A stretch of DNA of 7,755 nucleotides, from assembly GCA_007134805.1 (NCBI GenBank), contig SLKB01000389.1:1-7755 (forward strand). Reading direction: 5' to 3'. Below are positions 1-6,798 of this stretch, one piece after another. The DNA is from Paracoccaceae bacterium. Lineage in GTDB: Bacteria > Pseudomonadota > Alphaproteobacteria > Rhodobacterales > Rhodobacteraceae. Numbering within the stretch: position 1 is the stretch's first letter; the number at the start of each line of letters is the position of its first letter. Under the pieces are notes generated by a model, which ran no database searches, had not been told where the DNA came from, and was given only the letters and a program-made list of their open reading frames with translations. A program made the translations under genes and the position numbers.

Positions 1-53
1 AGCGGCAAGAGATCATGGAGCATCACATCACATCCGCTCGAACAGGGTCCGGT

Positions 54-500
54 TCAATCGGCGAGCGCGTCAGGGCCCTTCTCGCCGATCAGGCGATAGA
101 CCCAGGCGAATTCACCGTCTTCCAGCAGCATCAGATCACGGCGATACTTTCGCCCGGTTTGCTCATAGCGGTCAAGGCGCACCAGTTCCTCGGGGCTCAC
201 CCGGAAGCGCACGCCGTCGAGGAGCGTATGCTCGGTCTCGCGCAGGTCGCGTCGGTAGCGCGCCCAGCCGCGCAGGGTTGCAGGCTCGGCCGGGACAAGG
301 CGGCCCACGACCACAAGCCGCACGATCGGGTGGGTTAGCGTCGCGAAGCCGAAGACATAGACATCGTCGTCGGGCGGCGGCGGGGCATTTGCGTCCAGCC
401 GCGGCAGATAGACCGGCGCGCGCACCACCATGAACCAGAGCATCAGCACGATCAGCGCTATTCCCAGAAGCGCCAGCGATTTTCCACTCAGATTGATCAT
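54..500 (-). CDS. Membrane-anchored gamma-glutamylcyclotransferase-like (GGCT/AIG2 fold) protein
   Basis: 148 aa. Residues about 8-26 form one hydrophobic segment (LALLGIALIVLMLWFMVV), most simply an uncleaved N-terminal membrane anchor. A proline-rich linker (about 39-43, APPPP) follows, then a small soluble domain. That domain starts with a beta strand, VYVFGFATLTHPIV (47-60), in the place of the usual YG(T/S)L loop of the GGCT fold. It ends with ELVRLDRYEQ...YRR (105-121), which resembles the L-x-x-LD-x-x-E-x-x-x-Y-x-R signature of the family; E113 would be the catalytic-type acid. The canonical Y-G-S/T-L loop is altered to FGFATL, so cyclotransferase activity is uncertain and the substrate unknown. 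The gene lies 52 nt after rarD on the same strand and may be cotranscribed with it. No strong ribosome binding site precedes the ATG at 500. The fold is inferred from motif spacing only. Confidence 0.7.
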   Translation of the reverse strand: MINLSGKSLALLGIALIVLMLWFMVVRAPVYLPRLDANAPPPPDDDVYVFGFATLTHPIVRLVVVGRLVPAEPATLRGWARYRRDLRETEHTLLDGVRFRVSPEELVRLDRYEQTGRKYRRDLMLLEDGEFAWVYRLIGEKGPDALAD

Positions 501-552
501 GCAGAACTAGCTGTTGCGAAATCCGCCGCCGGCAAGGGGAGATGCCCCCGCC

Positions 553-1440
553 TCAGGCCAGCGCGAGCCGCCGCTGACGCGCGACCTCCCAGATATAGAG
601 CGCCATCGCGGCCCAGATCATCGGAAAGGCGTATTGGCGACCGGCATCCATCGGCTCGCCAAAGCCGAAAAACGAGATCAGGAAGATCATCGTCGGGATC
701 GAATAGCTGGAAATCGCAATGGTCGAGAGCCGCAACCCCTTTGCCCCATTCGCATAGAGCATGAGCGGGACGGCCGTGATCACCCCGCAGCCCAGCAGCA
801 GCGCCCAGTCGACAGCCCCGGCACCAGTGGCGAAGAGGCTGCCCTGCAAGGCGCCCCAGGCAAGAAAGCCCAGCGCGAAGGGCATCAGGATCAGCGCCTC
901 GAGCGTGAAGCCCTGATTGGGCCCGATCGGCAGCGCGCGCTTGAAATAGGCATAGCTGCCCCAGCTGAACACGATCGCCAGCGCACCCAGAGGCAGCCGC
1001 CCTGCCTCATAGGTCAACACAGCGACCGCGAGCGCGGCGAGCGTGACTGCCCCCCATTGCCGAAAGCTCAGCTTCTCGCCCAAGAAGGTCGCGCCAAGGA
1101 AGACGCTGAAGATCGGATTTATGTAATAGCCAAGTGCGGCTTCCATGGCCTGACCCGACTGGATGAGCCAGACATACATCCCCCAATTGATCGAGATCAG
1201 CGCCGCTGTGACGAACGCCATGCCCAGCATACGCGGGCTCTTGATGGCGCGGCGCAGATCGGCAGTGCGCCCCAGCCAGATCAGCACTGCAAGCGCCACC
1301 GGGACCGCCCAGACCACCCGATGCGCGATCACTTCGACAGTCGGCACATGATCGAGCGCCTTGAAATAGAAGGGCAACATGCCCCAGATGAGGAAGGCCG
1401 CGGCCGCGAAGGCGAAGCCGCGCGCTGTATCGTCACCCAT
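553..1440 (-). CDS. rarD: RarD-type EamA/DMT-superfamily permease
   Basis: 295 aa, close to the roughly 296 aa of E. coli RarD. It is an inner-membrane protein with about ten hydrophobic segments arranged as two EamA repeats. The N-terminal segment ([15 protein letters not shown]), the early HRVVWAVP stretch, [10 protein letters not shown], and [22 protein letters not shown] are characteristic of the RarD subgroup, as is [20 protein letters not shown] near the C-terminus. RarD is named after chloramphenicol sensitivity, but its transported substrate is not established; metabolite export is typical of the superfamily. I chose the ATG at 1440 because it matches the family N-terminus and overlaps the murD stop by 8 bp. 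This suggests translational coupling, although no functional link between the two proteins is obvious. An ATG 90 nt upstream in the same frame lies deep inside murD and would add a non-hydrophobic, unrelated extension. Confidence 0.9.
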   Translation of the reverse strand: MGDDTARGFAFAAAAFLIWGMLPFYFKALDHVPTVEVIAHRVVWAVPVALAVLIWLGRTADLRRAIKSPRMLGMAFVTAALISINWGMYVWLIQSGQAMEAALGYYINPIFSVFLGATFLGEKLSFRQWGAVTLAALAVAVLTYEAGRLPLGALAIVFSWGSYAYFKRALPIGPNQGFTLEALILMPFALGFLAWGALQGSLFATGAGAVDWALLLGCGVITAVPLMLYANGAKGLRLSTIAISSYSIPTMIFLISFFGFGEPMDAGRQYAFPMIWAAMALYIWEVARQRRLALA

Positions 1441-2836
1441 CGTGCAGCCCCGCGCGCACGGCGGCCATGAAGGCCTCGCCGCGCTGCTCGAAATCGGGGA
1501 ACTGGTCGAAGCTTGCAGCCGCGGGCGCAAGCAGGACGACCTCGCCCGGCTGCGCCTCGGCCATGGCGCGGGCGACTGCGGTTTCGATCGTGCCGCAGAT
1601 CTCGTGGGGTGCCTCGGCCATCTGCAGGGCGAAATCGGGTGCGCTGTGGCCGATCAGATAGGCTTTCGTCACATGACCCAGATGGGGCAGCAGCGCCGAG
1701 ATCCCGCCCTCCTTGCCCAGGCCCCCGGCGATCCAGCGAATCCGCTCGAAGGCCTGCAGGGCCTGCGCGGCACTCTCGACATTGGTGGCCTTCGAGTCGT
1801 TCACGTAGCGCACACCGTCCGCCTCGGCGACGAGCTGGCTGCGATGCGGCAGGCCCGTGAAATCCGCCATCGCGTCCTCGATCATCCGCGGCGCGAGGCC
1901 GAGGCTGCGCGCCACAGCATAGGCGGCGCAGGCGTTCTGGTGGTTATGCGCGCCCGGCAAGCCCGGCATCGCGCGCAGATCGACCGAGGCCACCTGCTTG
2001 CCGTGCCTGAACTCGGCCAGAAAACCCTTGCGCGCAAAGACATTCCAGCCCGGCCCTGACAGCCTGCGCGCGCTTGCGATGCGAATGACGCGCGTGTCCT
2101 CGCGCGCCAGCGCGAGCTGCCCGGCCAGGAATTGCCCCTCGATCTGATCGACCCCGATCACCGCGCGGTCGGGCCCGCCTTCGGCAAAGAGCCGGCGCTT
2201 GGCCGCGAAATAGCCCCCCATGCCGTTATGGCGGTCCAGATGATCGGGTGAGAGATTGGTGAAAACGGCGATATCGGGGGTCAGCGCGCGGGCAAGCTCG
2301 GTCTGATAACTTGACAGCTCGAGCACGATGACCTCGCCCTCCTGCGGCGGATCGATCGAGAGCACTGCCTTGCCGATATTGCCCGCCATCTGCGCCGGCC
2401 GCCCCGCAGCCTGCAGGATATGGTGAATAAGCGCCGTCGTTGTCGATTTCCCGTTCGAGCCGGTAACCGCGACTACTTTAGGCGGCTGGTCAAAGGCCAT
2501 GCTGGCCTCAGTCGCGTAGGAGCGGAAGAAGAGGCCGATATCATTATCGACCGGCACGCCCGCGTCGAGCGCGGCGGCGATGATCCGGTTGGGGCTGGGG
2601 TAGAGATGCGGGATCCCGGGGCTTGTGACAAGGCAAGCGATCTGGTCCCAGGCGGCGCGGCTCAGGTCATGGAGCGCGATCCGGTCGGCTTCGGCGCGGG
2701 CGCGGGCATCGGGGCTCTCATCCCAGGCGAGCGGGATGGCCCCGCCGGCCGTCAGCGCTGCACATGTCGCGCGCCCTGACCGTCCCAGCCCAAGCACTGC
2801 AACGCGCGCGCCCTCAAAGCCCTGCACCGGGATCAT
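1433..2836 (-). CDS. murD: UDP-N-acetylmuramoyl-L-alanine--D-glutamate ligase MurD
   Basis: 467 aa, a full-length cytoplasmic Mur ligase that adds D-glutamate to UDP-MurNAc-L-Ala using ATP in peptidoglycan synthesis. An N-terminal Rossmann-like domain carries [12 protein letters not shown] (12-23). The central ATPase domain has the P-loop [10 protein letters not shown] (125-134). [10 protein letters not shown] (194-203) and AAKRRLF follow, with K213 at the place of the carbamoylated lysine. HNHQN (297-301) and VNDSKATN (345-352) lead into the C-terminal domain, whose [12 protein letters not shown] (435-446) has Ala where many MurD proteins have Cys. The ATG at 2836 is preceded by GGAAGG with an 8-nt spacer and gives the family-typical N-terminus. 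The reading frame is open a further 270 nt upstream, but that part overlaps bchJ and has no homology I recognise. In most alphaproteobacteria murD sits in the division and cell wall cluster after mraY; here it follows bchJ. Confidence 0.97.
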   Translation of the reverse strand: MIPVQGFEGARVAVLGLGRSGRATCAALTAGGAIPLAWDESPDARARAEADRIALHDLSRAAWDQIACLVTSPGIPHLYPSPNRIIAAALDAGVPVDNDIGLFFRSYATEASMAFDQPPKVVAVTGSNGKSTTTALIHHILQAAGRPAQMAGNIGKAVLSIDPPQEGEVIVLELSSYQTELARALTPDIAVFTNLSPDHLDRHNGMGGYFAAKRRLFAEGGPDRAVIGVDQIEGQFLAGQLALAREDTRVIRIASARRLSGPGWNVFARKGFLAEFRHGKQVASVDLRAMPGLPGAHNHQNACAAYAVARSLGLAPRMIEDAMADFTGLPHRSQLVAEADGVRYVNDSKATNVESAAQALQAFERIRWIAGGLGKEGGISALLPHLGHVTKAYLIGHSAPDFALQMAEAPHEICGTIETAVARAMAEAQPGEVVLLAPAAASFDQFPDFEQRGEAFMAAVRAGLHDG

Positions 2837-2874
2837 GGATCTGCCCTTCCGATCTGGCGCATGAACGCGCGCAT
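2833..2874 (-). CDS. Possible 13-codon leader ORF ahead of murD
   Basis: In the 91-nt bchJ-murD spacer an ATG at 2874 follows GAGG with a 4-nt gap and opens a reading frame [13 protein letters not shown]. Its TGA stop (2833-2835) overlaps the murD ATG (2834-2836) as ATGA. This arrangement is typical of translational coupling, but such a short ORF can arise by chance and has no recognisable family. No clear promoter or terminator is visible in the rest of the spacer. Confidence 0.2.
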   Translation of the reverse strand: MRAFMRQIGRADP

Positions 2875-2927
2875 CCTGCCTCGTTTCTGGGCCAAGAGGA
2901 CCGGGCTTGCAAGTGGGGGTGGATCCC

Positions 2928-3506
2928 TCAGCGCGGGGTGACCACGAAACGGCAGCAGGCATCGCCGCAGGCCGCGCAGCTTTGCTCGACAACCTGAAGC
3001 CTCGGCCAGACGAGGGCGCCGAACAGCGTCTCGAAGACTGCACTGTGCCAATGGCATATGGGCCCATCCGCCGGGCCAGTGGCGAGCGGATTTGCCGTGA
3101 TCTCAAGCCTCAGCGGTGCATGGCCCGCCACCCTGAACCTGCCCGAGCCCGCGAAGGTCCAGGCATGTTTCGCAATGGCCATCGCGAGCAGTCGCGCACC
3201 CGCCCCTGCGGGAAGGGCCCTGATCAGCGCCTGAGCGGGGCGCGGGATGCGGTGGGCCAGGATATAGCCGCCCGTTGCGATCCCCGCGGCACGCTGGATG
3301 GCGGGCGCGCGATCGGGCAGGAACAATCGTACAGCGTGATGGAGCCGCGCGACCTCGTCCTCGGGCAGCATGCCGGCATCCGCAAGGGGCGCGGTGACCC
3401 CTGCGCAATGCAGAAGCGCGCCGCGATGCGCCGGCCCGATCGCCGCATCGAGCACGGGCAAGTGCTGCAAGACAGCGTTGGGGCCGATGCGGGCGGCGGC
3501 GTGCAT
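2928..3506 (-). CDS. bchJ: BchJ, V4R-domain bacteriochlorophyll biosynthesis protein
   Basis: 192 aa, recognised as BchJ from its position directly after bchE and from its V4R (4-vinyl reductase-type) domain. The domain ends in a cysteine cluster, [16 protein letters not shown] (174-189, with C177, C180, C184, C185), probably a metal or cofactor site. BchJ was first assigned as the divinyl-protochlorophyllide 8-vinyl reductase. Later work identified BciA and BciB as the reductases, so BchJ is better seen as an accessory, perhaps pigment-binding, factor. The start is the ATG at 3506, 5 nt after the bchE stop. Only a weak ribosome binding site (GAGTGA, overlapping the bchE stop) precedes it, which suggests coupling to bchE translation. 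The frame is open for another 195 nt upstream, but that arginine-rich stretch lies wholly inside bchE and is rejected. Confidence 0.9.
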   Translation of the reverse strand: MHAAARIGPNAVLQHLPVLDAAIGPAHRGALLHCAGVTAPLADAGMLPEDEVARLHHAVRLFLPDRAPAIQRAAGIATGGYILAHRIPRPAQALIRALPAGAGARLLAMAIAKHAWTFAGSGRFRVAGHAPLRLEITANPLATGPADGPICHWHSAVFETLFGALVWPRLQVVEQSCAACGDACCRFVVTPR

Positions 3507-3511
3507 CGGGT

Positions 3512-5200
3512 TCACTCGGCCGGTTCGTGCCGCTTTGGCATCGCGCCATTGGGCATGCGGAACGGGCGCGCGTCCCTGGCCGCCTCGGCATCTGCGCACC
3601 CTTTCAGCGCGTTGCGTTCCTGCGCACGTTCCTTGCCCTGCGCGCGCAGCGCCGCGCGCCGCTCGGCGGCCTTGCGCTTCTTGTCGGCGTGGTCTTCCCA
3701 ATCGGCAAGCTGCGCATCGGCAATCGTGCGGGTCATGTCAAAGCCGAAATCCAGATCGTCGCGCGACTTCATGCTGAAATAGTCGGTCTTGCCCAGATCG
3801 TAGAACTGGCGCTGCACGCCCGCCATGAGAAACGCCTTGAGACAACCGAGCAGGTATTTCCGCCGATAGCCGGTCCCGCGCCAGGGGTAATGGAAGAGCG
3901 CCTTGCGCATGTAGAAGCGGCGATAATTCTTCAGCACCCCTTCCAGCAAACCGCCGCGCGACATGGCCTTGGGTTTCATGATCGGGGTCACGAAATTATA
4001 TTTGGAATAGTCGAACACCTCGACCTGATCGCGCAATTCCTGAAACAGGGGCGTGAAGGGCCAGGGCGTATACATCGCCCAGTTCGCCAGATCAGGCTGC
4101 CAGTCCCAAGCCATCTGGAAGGTTTCTTCCAGCGTCTCGGCGGTTTCATTGTCGAGCCCGACGATGAATTGCGCCTCGGTGAAGATATCGGCCTCGCGCA
4201 GCAAGCGAATCGCCTCCTTGTTGTCGGCGACAGTGGTTTCCTTGTTGAACTGGTCGAGTTTCAGTTGCGCCGCCGCTTCGGTGCCGAGCGAGACATGCAC
4301 GAGCCCGGCCTCGCGGTAGAAGGGCAGAAGGTCCTTGTCGCGCATGATGTCGGTCACGCGGGTATTGATGCCCCACTGGATGCGCCGTGGCAGGTCCCGG
4401 GCGATCAGTTCCTCGCAGAACTCGACGAATTTCTTGCGGTTGATGGTGGGTTCCTCGTCGGCGAGGATGAAGAAGCCGACACCGTGATTTTCGACCAGAT
4501 CCTCGATCTCGTCGACCACTTTCTTCGGGTCTCGCACCCGGTAATCGCGCCAGAATTTCCACTGGCTGCAGAACGAGCAGGTGAATGGACAGCCGCGCGC
4601 CATATTGGGGATGGCCACGCGCCGGTTCAGCGGCACATAGATGTATTTTTCCCACTCCAGGATCGACCAGTCCGGCTTGATCCCGTCAAGGTTCTTGACC
4701 GTCGAGGCTGCCTGCGTGGCGACGATCTCGCCCTCCTCGATGAAGGCGAGGCCGTGGATCTTGCGCCGGTCTTCGGGCCAGCGCCCCATCGCGATGGCGT
4801 TCATCAGGTTGACGACGATCTCCTCGCCCTCGCCGCGCACGATGACGTCGATCCAGGGGGCCTCGGTCAGTACCTGCCGGAACATGAAGGTCGCGTGCAC
4901 GCCGCCCAGCACGGTGACGCAGTCGGGCGCGACGTCACGGGCGATTTTCAGCACTTCTTCGGCGACATAGATCGACGGGGTGATGGAGGTGGTGCCGACA
5001 ACATCAGGTTTCAGCTCGGCCAGCTTCACGCGTAGCGCGTCATTATCGACATGATTGGTCATTGCGTCGATGAAATGAATGTCATCGAATCCGGCGGCTT
5101 TCAGCGCGCCGGTCAGATAGGCGACCCAGGCAGGCGGCCAGCTTCCGGCAATCTCGGCGCCGCCGGAATGATAATTCGGGTGAATGAAGACGATACGCAT
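3512..5200 (-). CDS. bchE: BchE, anaerobic Mg-protoporphyrin IX monomethyl ester oxidative cyclase
   Basis: 562 aa. BchE closes the isocyclic (fifth) ring of bacteriochlorophyll without oxygen, converting Mg-protoporphyrin IX monomethyl ester to divinyl-protochlorophyllide with the keto oxygen taken from water. An N-terminal cobalamin-binding-type domain covers about residues 1-140, starting [16 protein letters not shown] and including GGVHATF (99-105) and VRGEGEE (121-127). The radical-SAM core carries [17 protein letters not shown] (201-217), where C204, C208 and C211 form the C-x3-C-x2-C ligand set of the [4Fe-4S] cluster. GINTRVTD and [12 protein letters not shown] belong to the same barrel. 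The C-terminus ends in a strongly basic, probably helical tail (about 506-529). The ATG at 5200 has GGAGG 5 nt upstream. The gene is separated from ppsR by a spacer with PpsR operators and is followed closely by bchJ. Its presence implies bacteriochlorophyll synthesis under low oxygen; an aerobic AcsF cyclase may exist elsewhere. Confidence 0.97.
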   Translation of the reverse strand: MRIVFIHPNYHSGGAEIAGSWPPAWVAYLTGALKAAGFDDIHFIDAMTNHVDNDALRVKLAELKPDVVGTTSITPSIYVAEEVLKIARDVAPDCVTVLGGVHATFMFRQVLTEAPWIDVIVRGEGEEIVVNLMNAIAMGRWPEDRRKIHGLAFIEEGEIVATQAASTVKNLDGIKPDWSILEWEKYIYVPLNRRVAIPNMARGCPFTCSFCSQWKFWRDYRVRDPKKVVDEIEDLVENHGVGFFILADEEPTINRKKFVEFCEELIARDLPRRIQWGINTRVTDIMRDKDLLPFYREAGLVHVSLGTEAAAQLKLDQFNKETTVADNKEAIRLLREADIFTEAQFIVGLDNETAETLEETFQMAWDWQPDLANWAMYTPWPFTPLFQELRDQVEVFDYSKYNFVTPIMKPKAMSRGGLLEGVLKNYRRFYMRKALFHYPWRGTGYRRKYLLGCLKAFLMAGVQRQFYDLGKTDYFSMKSRDDLDFGFDMTRTIADAQLADWEDHADKKRKAAERRAALRAQGKERAQERNALKGCADAEAARDARPFRMPNGAMPKRHEPAE

Positions 5201-5205
5201 GAGGG

Positions 5206-5210
5206 CCTCC
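5206..5210 (-). promoter_or_regulatory. Ribosome binding site of bchE
   Basis: On the minus strand the sequence reads GGAGG followed by a 5-nt spacer (CCCTC) and the ATG at 5200. It is one of the strongest Shine-Dalgarno matches in the window and fixes the bchE start. The perfect PpsR operator ends 6 nt upstream of it. Confidence 0.85.
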
Positions 5211-5216
5211 GCAAGT

Positions 5217-5234
5217 TGTCAGTCAAGATTGACA
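5217..5234 (-). promoter_or_regulatory. PpsR/CrtJ operator (perfect TGT-N12-ACA palindrome) before bchE
   Basis: The plus strand reads TGTCAGTCAAGATTGACA, a TGTCA-N8-TGACA inverted repeat that exactly fits the PpsR/CrtJ consensus TGT-N12-ACA (TGTc-N10-gACA). It lies 16 nt upstream of the bchE ATG, between the likely promoter and the ribosome binding site, where a bound repressor would block initiation. PpsR is encoded immediately upstream, so local control is expected: repression under aerobic conditions and relief by PpaA/AerR. Confidence 0.85.
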
Positions 5235-5241
5235 CATCCTG

Positions 5242-5259
5242 CGGTCTACGAGATTGACA
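5242..5259 (-). promoter_or_regulatory. Degenerate second PpsR/CrtJ site before bchE
   Basis: On the minus strand this reads TGTCAATCTCGTAGACCG. Its first nine bases, TGTCAATCT, are identical to the first nine of the perfect site (same strand), giving a direct repeat with a 25-bp period and a 7-bp gap between the two 18-mers. The second half is poor: a GAC occurs one base early and ACA is lost. CrtJ/PpsR is known to bind paired sites cooperatively at closely spaced palindromes, so a strong plus weak pair is plausible. Confidence 0.45.
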
Positions 5260-5261
5260 TA

Positions 5262-5267
5262 GGTCAA
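5262..5267 (-). promoter_or_regulatory. Possible -35 element of the bchE promoter
   Basis: The minus strand reads TTGACC, a good housekeeping-type -35 hexamer, in the 94-nt ppsR-bchE spacer. At 17 nt spacing the -10 position would be CCGCAG (5239-5244), which is a poor match. The promoter, if real, is probably weak or activator-dependent. The degenerate PpsR site would fall between the two elements and the perfect one near the transcription start. Confidence 0.35.
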
Positions 5268-5294
5268 GCCTTGCGGATTTGTGCGAAAAAAGCG

Positions 5295-6722
5295 CTATTC
5301 CTCTTCGCGGCTGAGCATGTCGTACTTGCGCAGCTTGACATACAACGACTGGCGCGACAGGCCCAGCATCTCTGCCGCGGCGACGCGGTTGTTGCGAGTC
5401 AGTTCGATCGCCGTCTCGATACAGATTTTCTCGATCACATTGGTGGTCTCGGACACGATGTCCTTTAGTGTCGACGAGCCCACAAGCTCCATCACGCCGC
5501 GCATATTGGTGTCAGGCAGCGGGCTTTCCGCGCGCAGGGCGGCCGAATTCGATGCATTGCGGATGATCAGCGCGAGCACGGGATCGACGCGCTCATCCAG
5601 CCAAGTGGCCGAGATCTCGACCGGCAGTTGCGCGTCGAAATCGGTCTTGAGCTTGGTCGAATACATCCGCAACTGGCCAGCGCGGCGCGCATTGTCGAGC
5701 AGCACACGCAGATCCACGACTCCGCGCGCCAGGAAATCGGCGACCGACCGACCGCGCACCGCCCCCATGCCCGGCGCGTCCGTCAGATTGAGGAAGCTTT
5801 CGCTCGCCGCCTGGATGACCCCGTCCTTGTTGGTGAAGACCATCGCATCGACACCGCGATAGAAAAGCTGGCGCAGATTGGCGACAAGCTGGCTGTCGGC
5901 CGAGGCCCCGGCATCATGGTCCTCCAGCCGCACCAGAATGAACTGCCCGCCAGCTGCGCGAAAGAGCTTGCCCCGCATCAGGAGCAGGCGTTGCGTCGAT
6001 TGCACCTCGATCTCGACTGCGACCACACTTTCCATGGACGCCGAGGTCGAGATCGCCGAGAGCAATTCATCCTTCTTGCGCCCCGCGAAGAGCGCGGCGA
6101 AGGACATGCCCAGAAGCTCCGCACGCGAGGCCCCCAGCAGGGCGGCGGCATTGTGGTTGACATCGGCGATCTGCCCCGAGGCCATCGACACGAGCACGAT
6201 TGAATCGTTCGTGAAATCCATGAGCAGCCGGTAGCGGGTGTCGATCTCGCGCTGTGCCTCATGGTCGCGTTCGAGCGCGACCTGCGCATTGAGCAATTGC
6301 TGCTGGATCTCGATGACCGGGCGCTGATCCTGCCCCAGAAGCAGCAGATCCCCTGACGTGGCAATCCAGTGGATCGCATACCGCACGGGGACGCTCACGC
6401 CGGACCGAAGCCGGTGCTCCACCTCGACCCAGCGGAATGGCGCCGCCTCGCCGCCAGCCGCGCGCGCCACGACATCGCTCATCCGCGCCTGCATGACGTC
6501 GATGCTGTCAGGGGCGATCAGATCGAAGAGATCCCGCCCCGGCCATTGCGCGGCATCACCGGAGACAATCGAATCGGGCTTGGTCAGTGCGGCCTGGACC
6601 TGGCCCTGCGCATTCACGACGATCGAGATGTCAGCGAGCGTGCCCAGCACCGATGCCAGAAGCGGCGTCCCCAGCACTGGGGCCGATCCCTTCACCAAGC
6701 TACTGAACCCATTGTTGGACAC
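5295..6722 (-). CDS. ppsR: PpsR/CrtJ, PAS-domain redox-responsive repressor of photosynthesis genes
   Basis: 475 aa, close to the roughly 464-470 aa of Rhodobacter PpsR/CrtJ. An N-terminal PAS-like domain (about 20-130) is followed by a glutamine-rich helical linker (about 135-165, IEIQQQLLNAQVALERDHEAQ). Next come PAS1 (about 166-268) and PAS2 (about 282-392), the latter with the conserved LNLTDA and GRSVADFLARGVVDLRVLLD stretches. A Fis-type helix-turn-helix (about 434-470, ELTRNNRVAAAEMLGLSRQS) binds TGT-N12-ACA sites. The only cysteine is C434, at the conserved position in the HTH; the second family cysteine, in PAS1, is Val264. I chose GTG at 6722 because AAGGAG lies 10 nt upstream and the protein then starts like known PpsR. 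An ATG at 6842 in the same frame would overlap ppaA and add an unrelated 40 residues. The gene lies 67 nt after ppaA, consistent with a ppaA-ppsR regulatory unit. Confidence 0.96.
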   Translation of the reverse strand: MSNNGFSSLVKGSAPVLGTPLLASVLGTLADISIVVNAQGQVQAALTKPDSIVSGDAAQWPGRDLFDLIAPDSIDVMQARMSDVVARAAGGEAAPFRWVEVEHRLRSGVSVPVRYAIHWIATSGDLLLLGQDQRPVIEIQQQLLNAQVALERDHEAQREIDTRYRLLMDFTNDSIVLVSMASGQIADVNHNAAALLGASRAELLGMSFAALFAGRKKDELLSAISTSASMESVVAVEIEVQSTQRLLLMRGKLFRAAGGQFILVRLEDHDAGASADSQLVANLRQLFYRGVDAMVFTNKDGVIQAASESFLNLTDAPGMGAVRGRSVADFLARGVVDLRVLLDNARRAGQLRMYSTKLKTDFDAQLPVEISATWLDERVDPVLALIIRNASNSAALRAESPLPDTNMRGVMELVGSSTLKDIVSETTNVIEKICIETAIELTRNNRVAAAEMLGLSRQSLYVKLRKYDMLSREEE

Positions 6723-6732
6723 GCGTGCACTG

Positions 6733-6738
6733 CTCCTT
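6733..6738 (-). promoter_or_regulatory. Ribosome binding site deciding the GTG start of ppsR
   Basis: The minus strand reads AAGGAG, then 10 nt (CAGTGCACGC), then GTG at 6722. The spacing is slightly long, but no other in-frame start nearby has a better site. It excludes the longer ATG start inside ppaA as the main one. Confidence 0.6.
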
Positions 6739-6774
6739 GTTGTTGTCGGCACAGCCCAGTCACAGCCGCGCCAT

Positions 6775-6798
6775 GCGGAGCTCCTGCAGCTACTCCGC
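6775..6798. repeat. Inverted repeat at the ppaA stop codon
   Basis: GCGGAG (6775-6780) and CTCCGC (6793-6798) can form a 6-bp GC-rich stem with a 12-nt loop that contains the ppaA TAG stop (6790-6792). No T-run follows on the minus strand, so this is not a classical intrinsic terminator. It might attenuate readthrough into ppsR or stabilise the mRNA end. It could also be chance in such GC-rich DNA. Confidence 0.3.

Noticed and set aside
1..53. A possible start of a further minus-strand gene at the left edge
   Set aside because: An ATG is present at 13-15 on the minus strand, but only a few codons lie within the window, too little to support a gene.
535..549. GGGG/CCCC hairpin between rarD and the GGCT-like gene
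   Set aside because: The stem is only four to five base pairs with a short loop and no following T-run; in DNA this GC-rich it is likely chance.
514..1470. A 318-codon plus-strand open frame opposite rarD
   Set aside because: Its composition (Arg, Gln, Asp, His-rich) is typical of an antisense shadow of a membrane protein gene, and no recognisable domain is present.
2837..3106. Longer murD starting inside bchJ
   Set aside because: The additional 90 residues do not resemble MurD. ATG 2836 gives the expected N-terminus and has a GGAAGG site 8 nt upstream.
3507..3701. Longer bchJ starting inside bchE
   Set aside because: The extension is an arginine-rich out-of-frame reading of the bchE C-terminal coding sequence; ATG 3506 matches the normal BchJ start.
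3527..5035. A 502-codon open frame on the plus strand opposite bchE
   Set aside because: It is antisense to a clearly recognised gene, has no family resemblance, and arises from GC-rich third positions that remove stop codons on the opposite strand.
5281..5294. T-run after ppsR (CGCTTTTTTCGC on the minus strand) as a terminator
   Set aside because: No GC-rich stem precedes the six T residues; the sequence between the ppsR stop and the T-run is too short for a hairpin, so it does not qualify as an intrinsic terminator.
6738..6764. Possible PpsR site in the ppaA-ppsR spacer (several TGT and ACA triplets)
   Set aside because: No TGT is followed by ACA at exactly 12 nt; the spacings do not fit the consensus.
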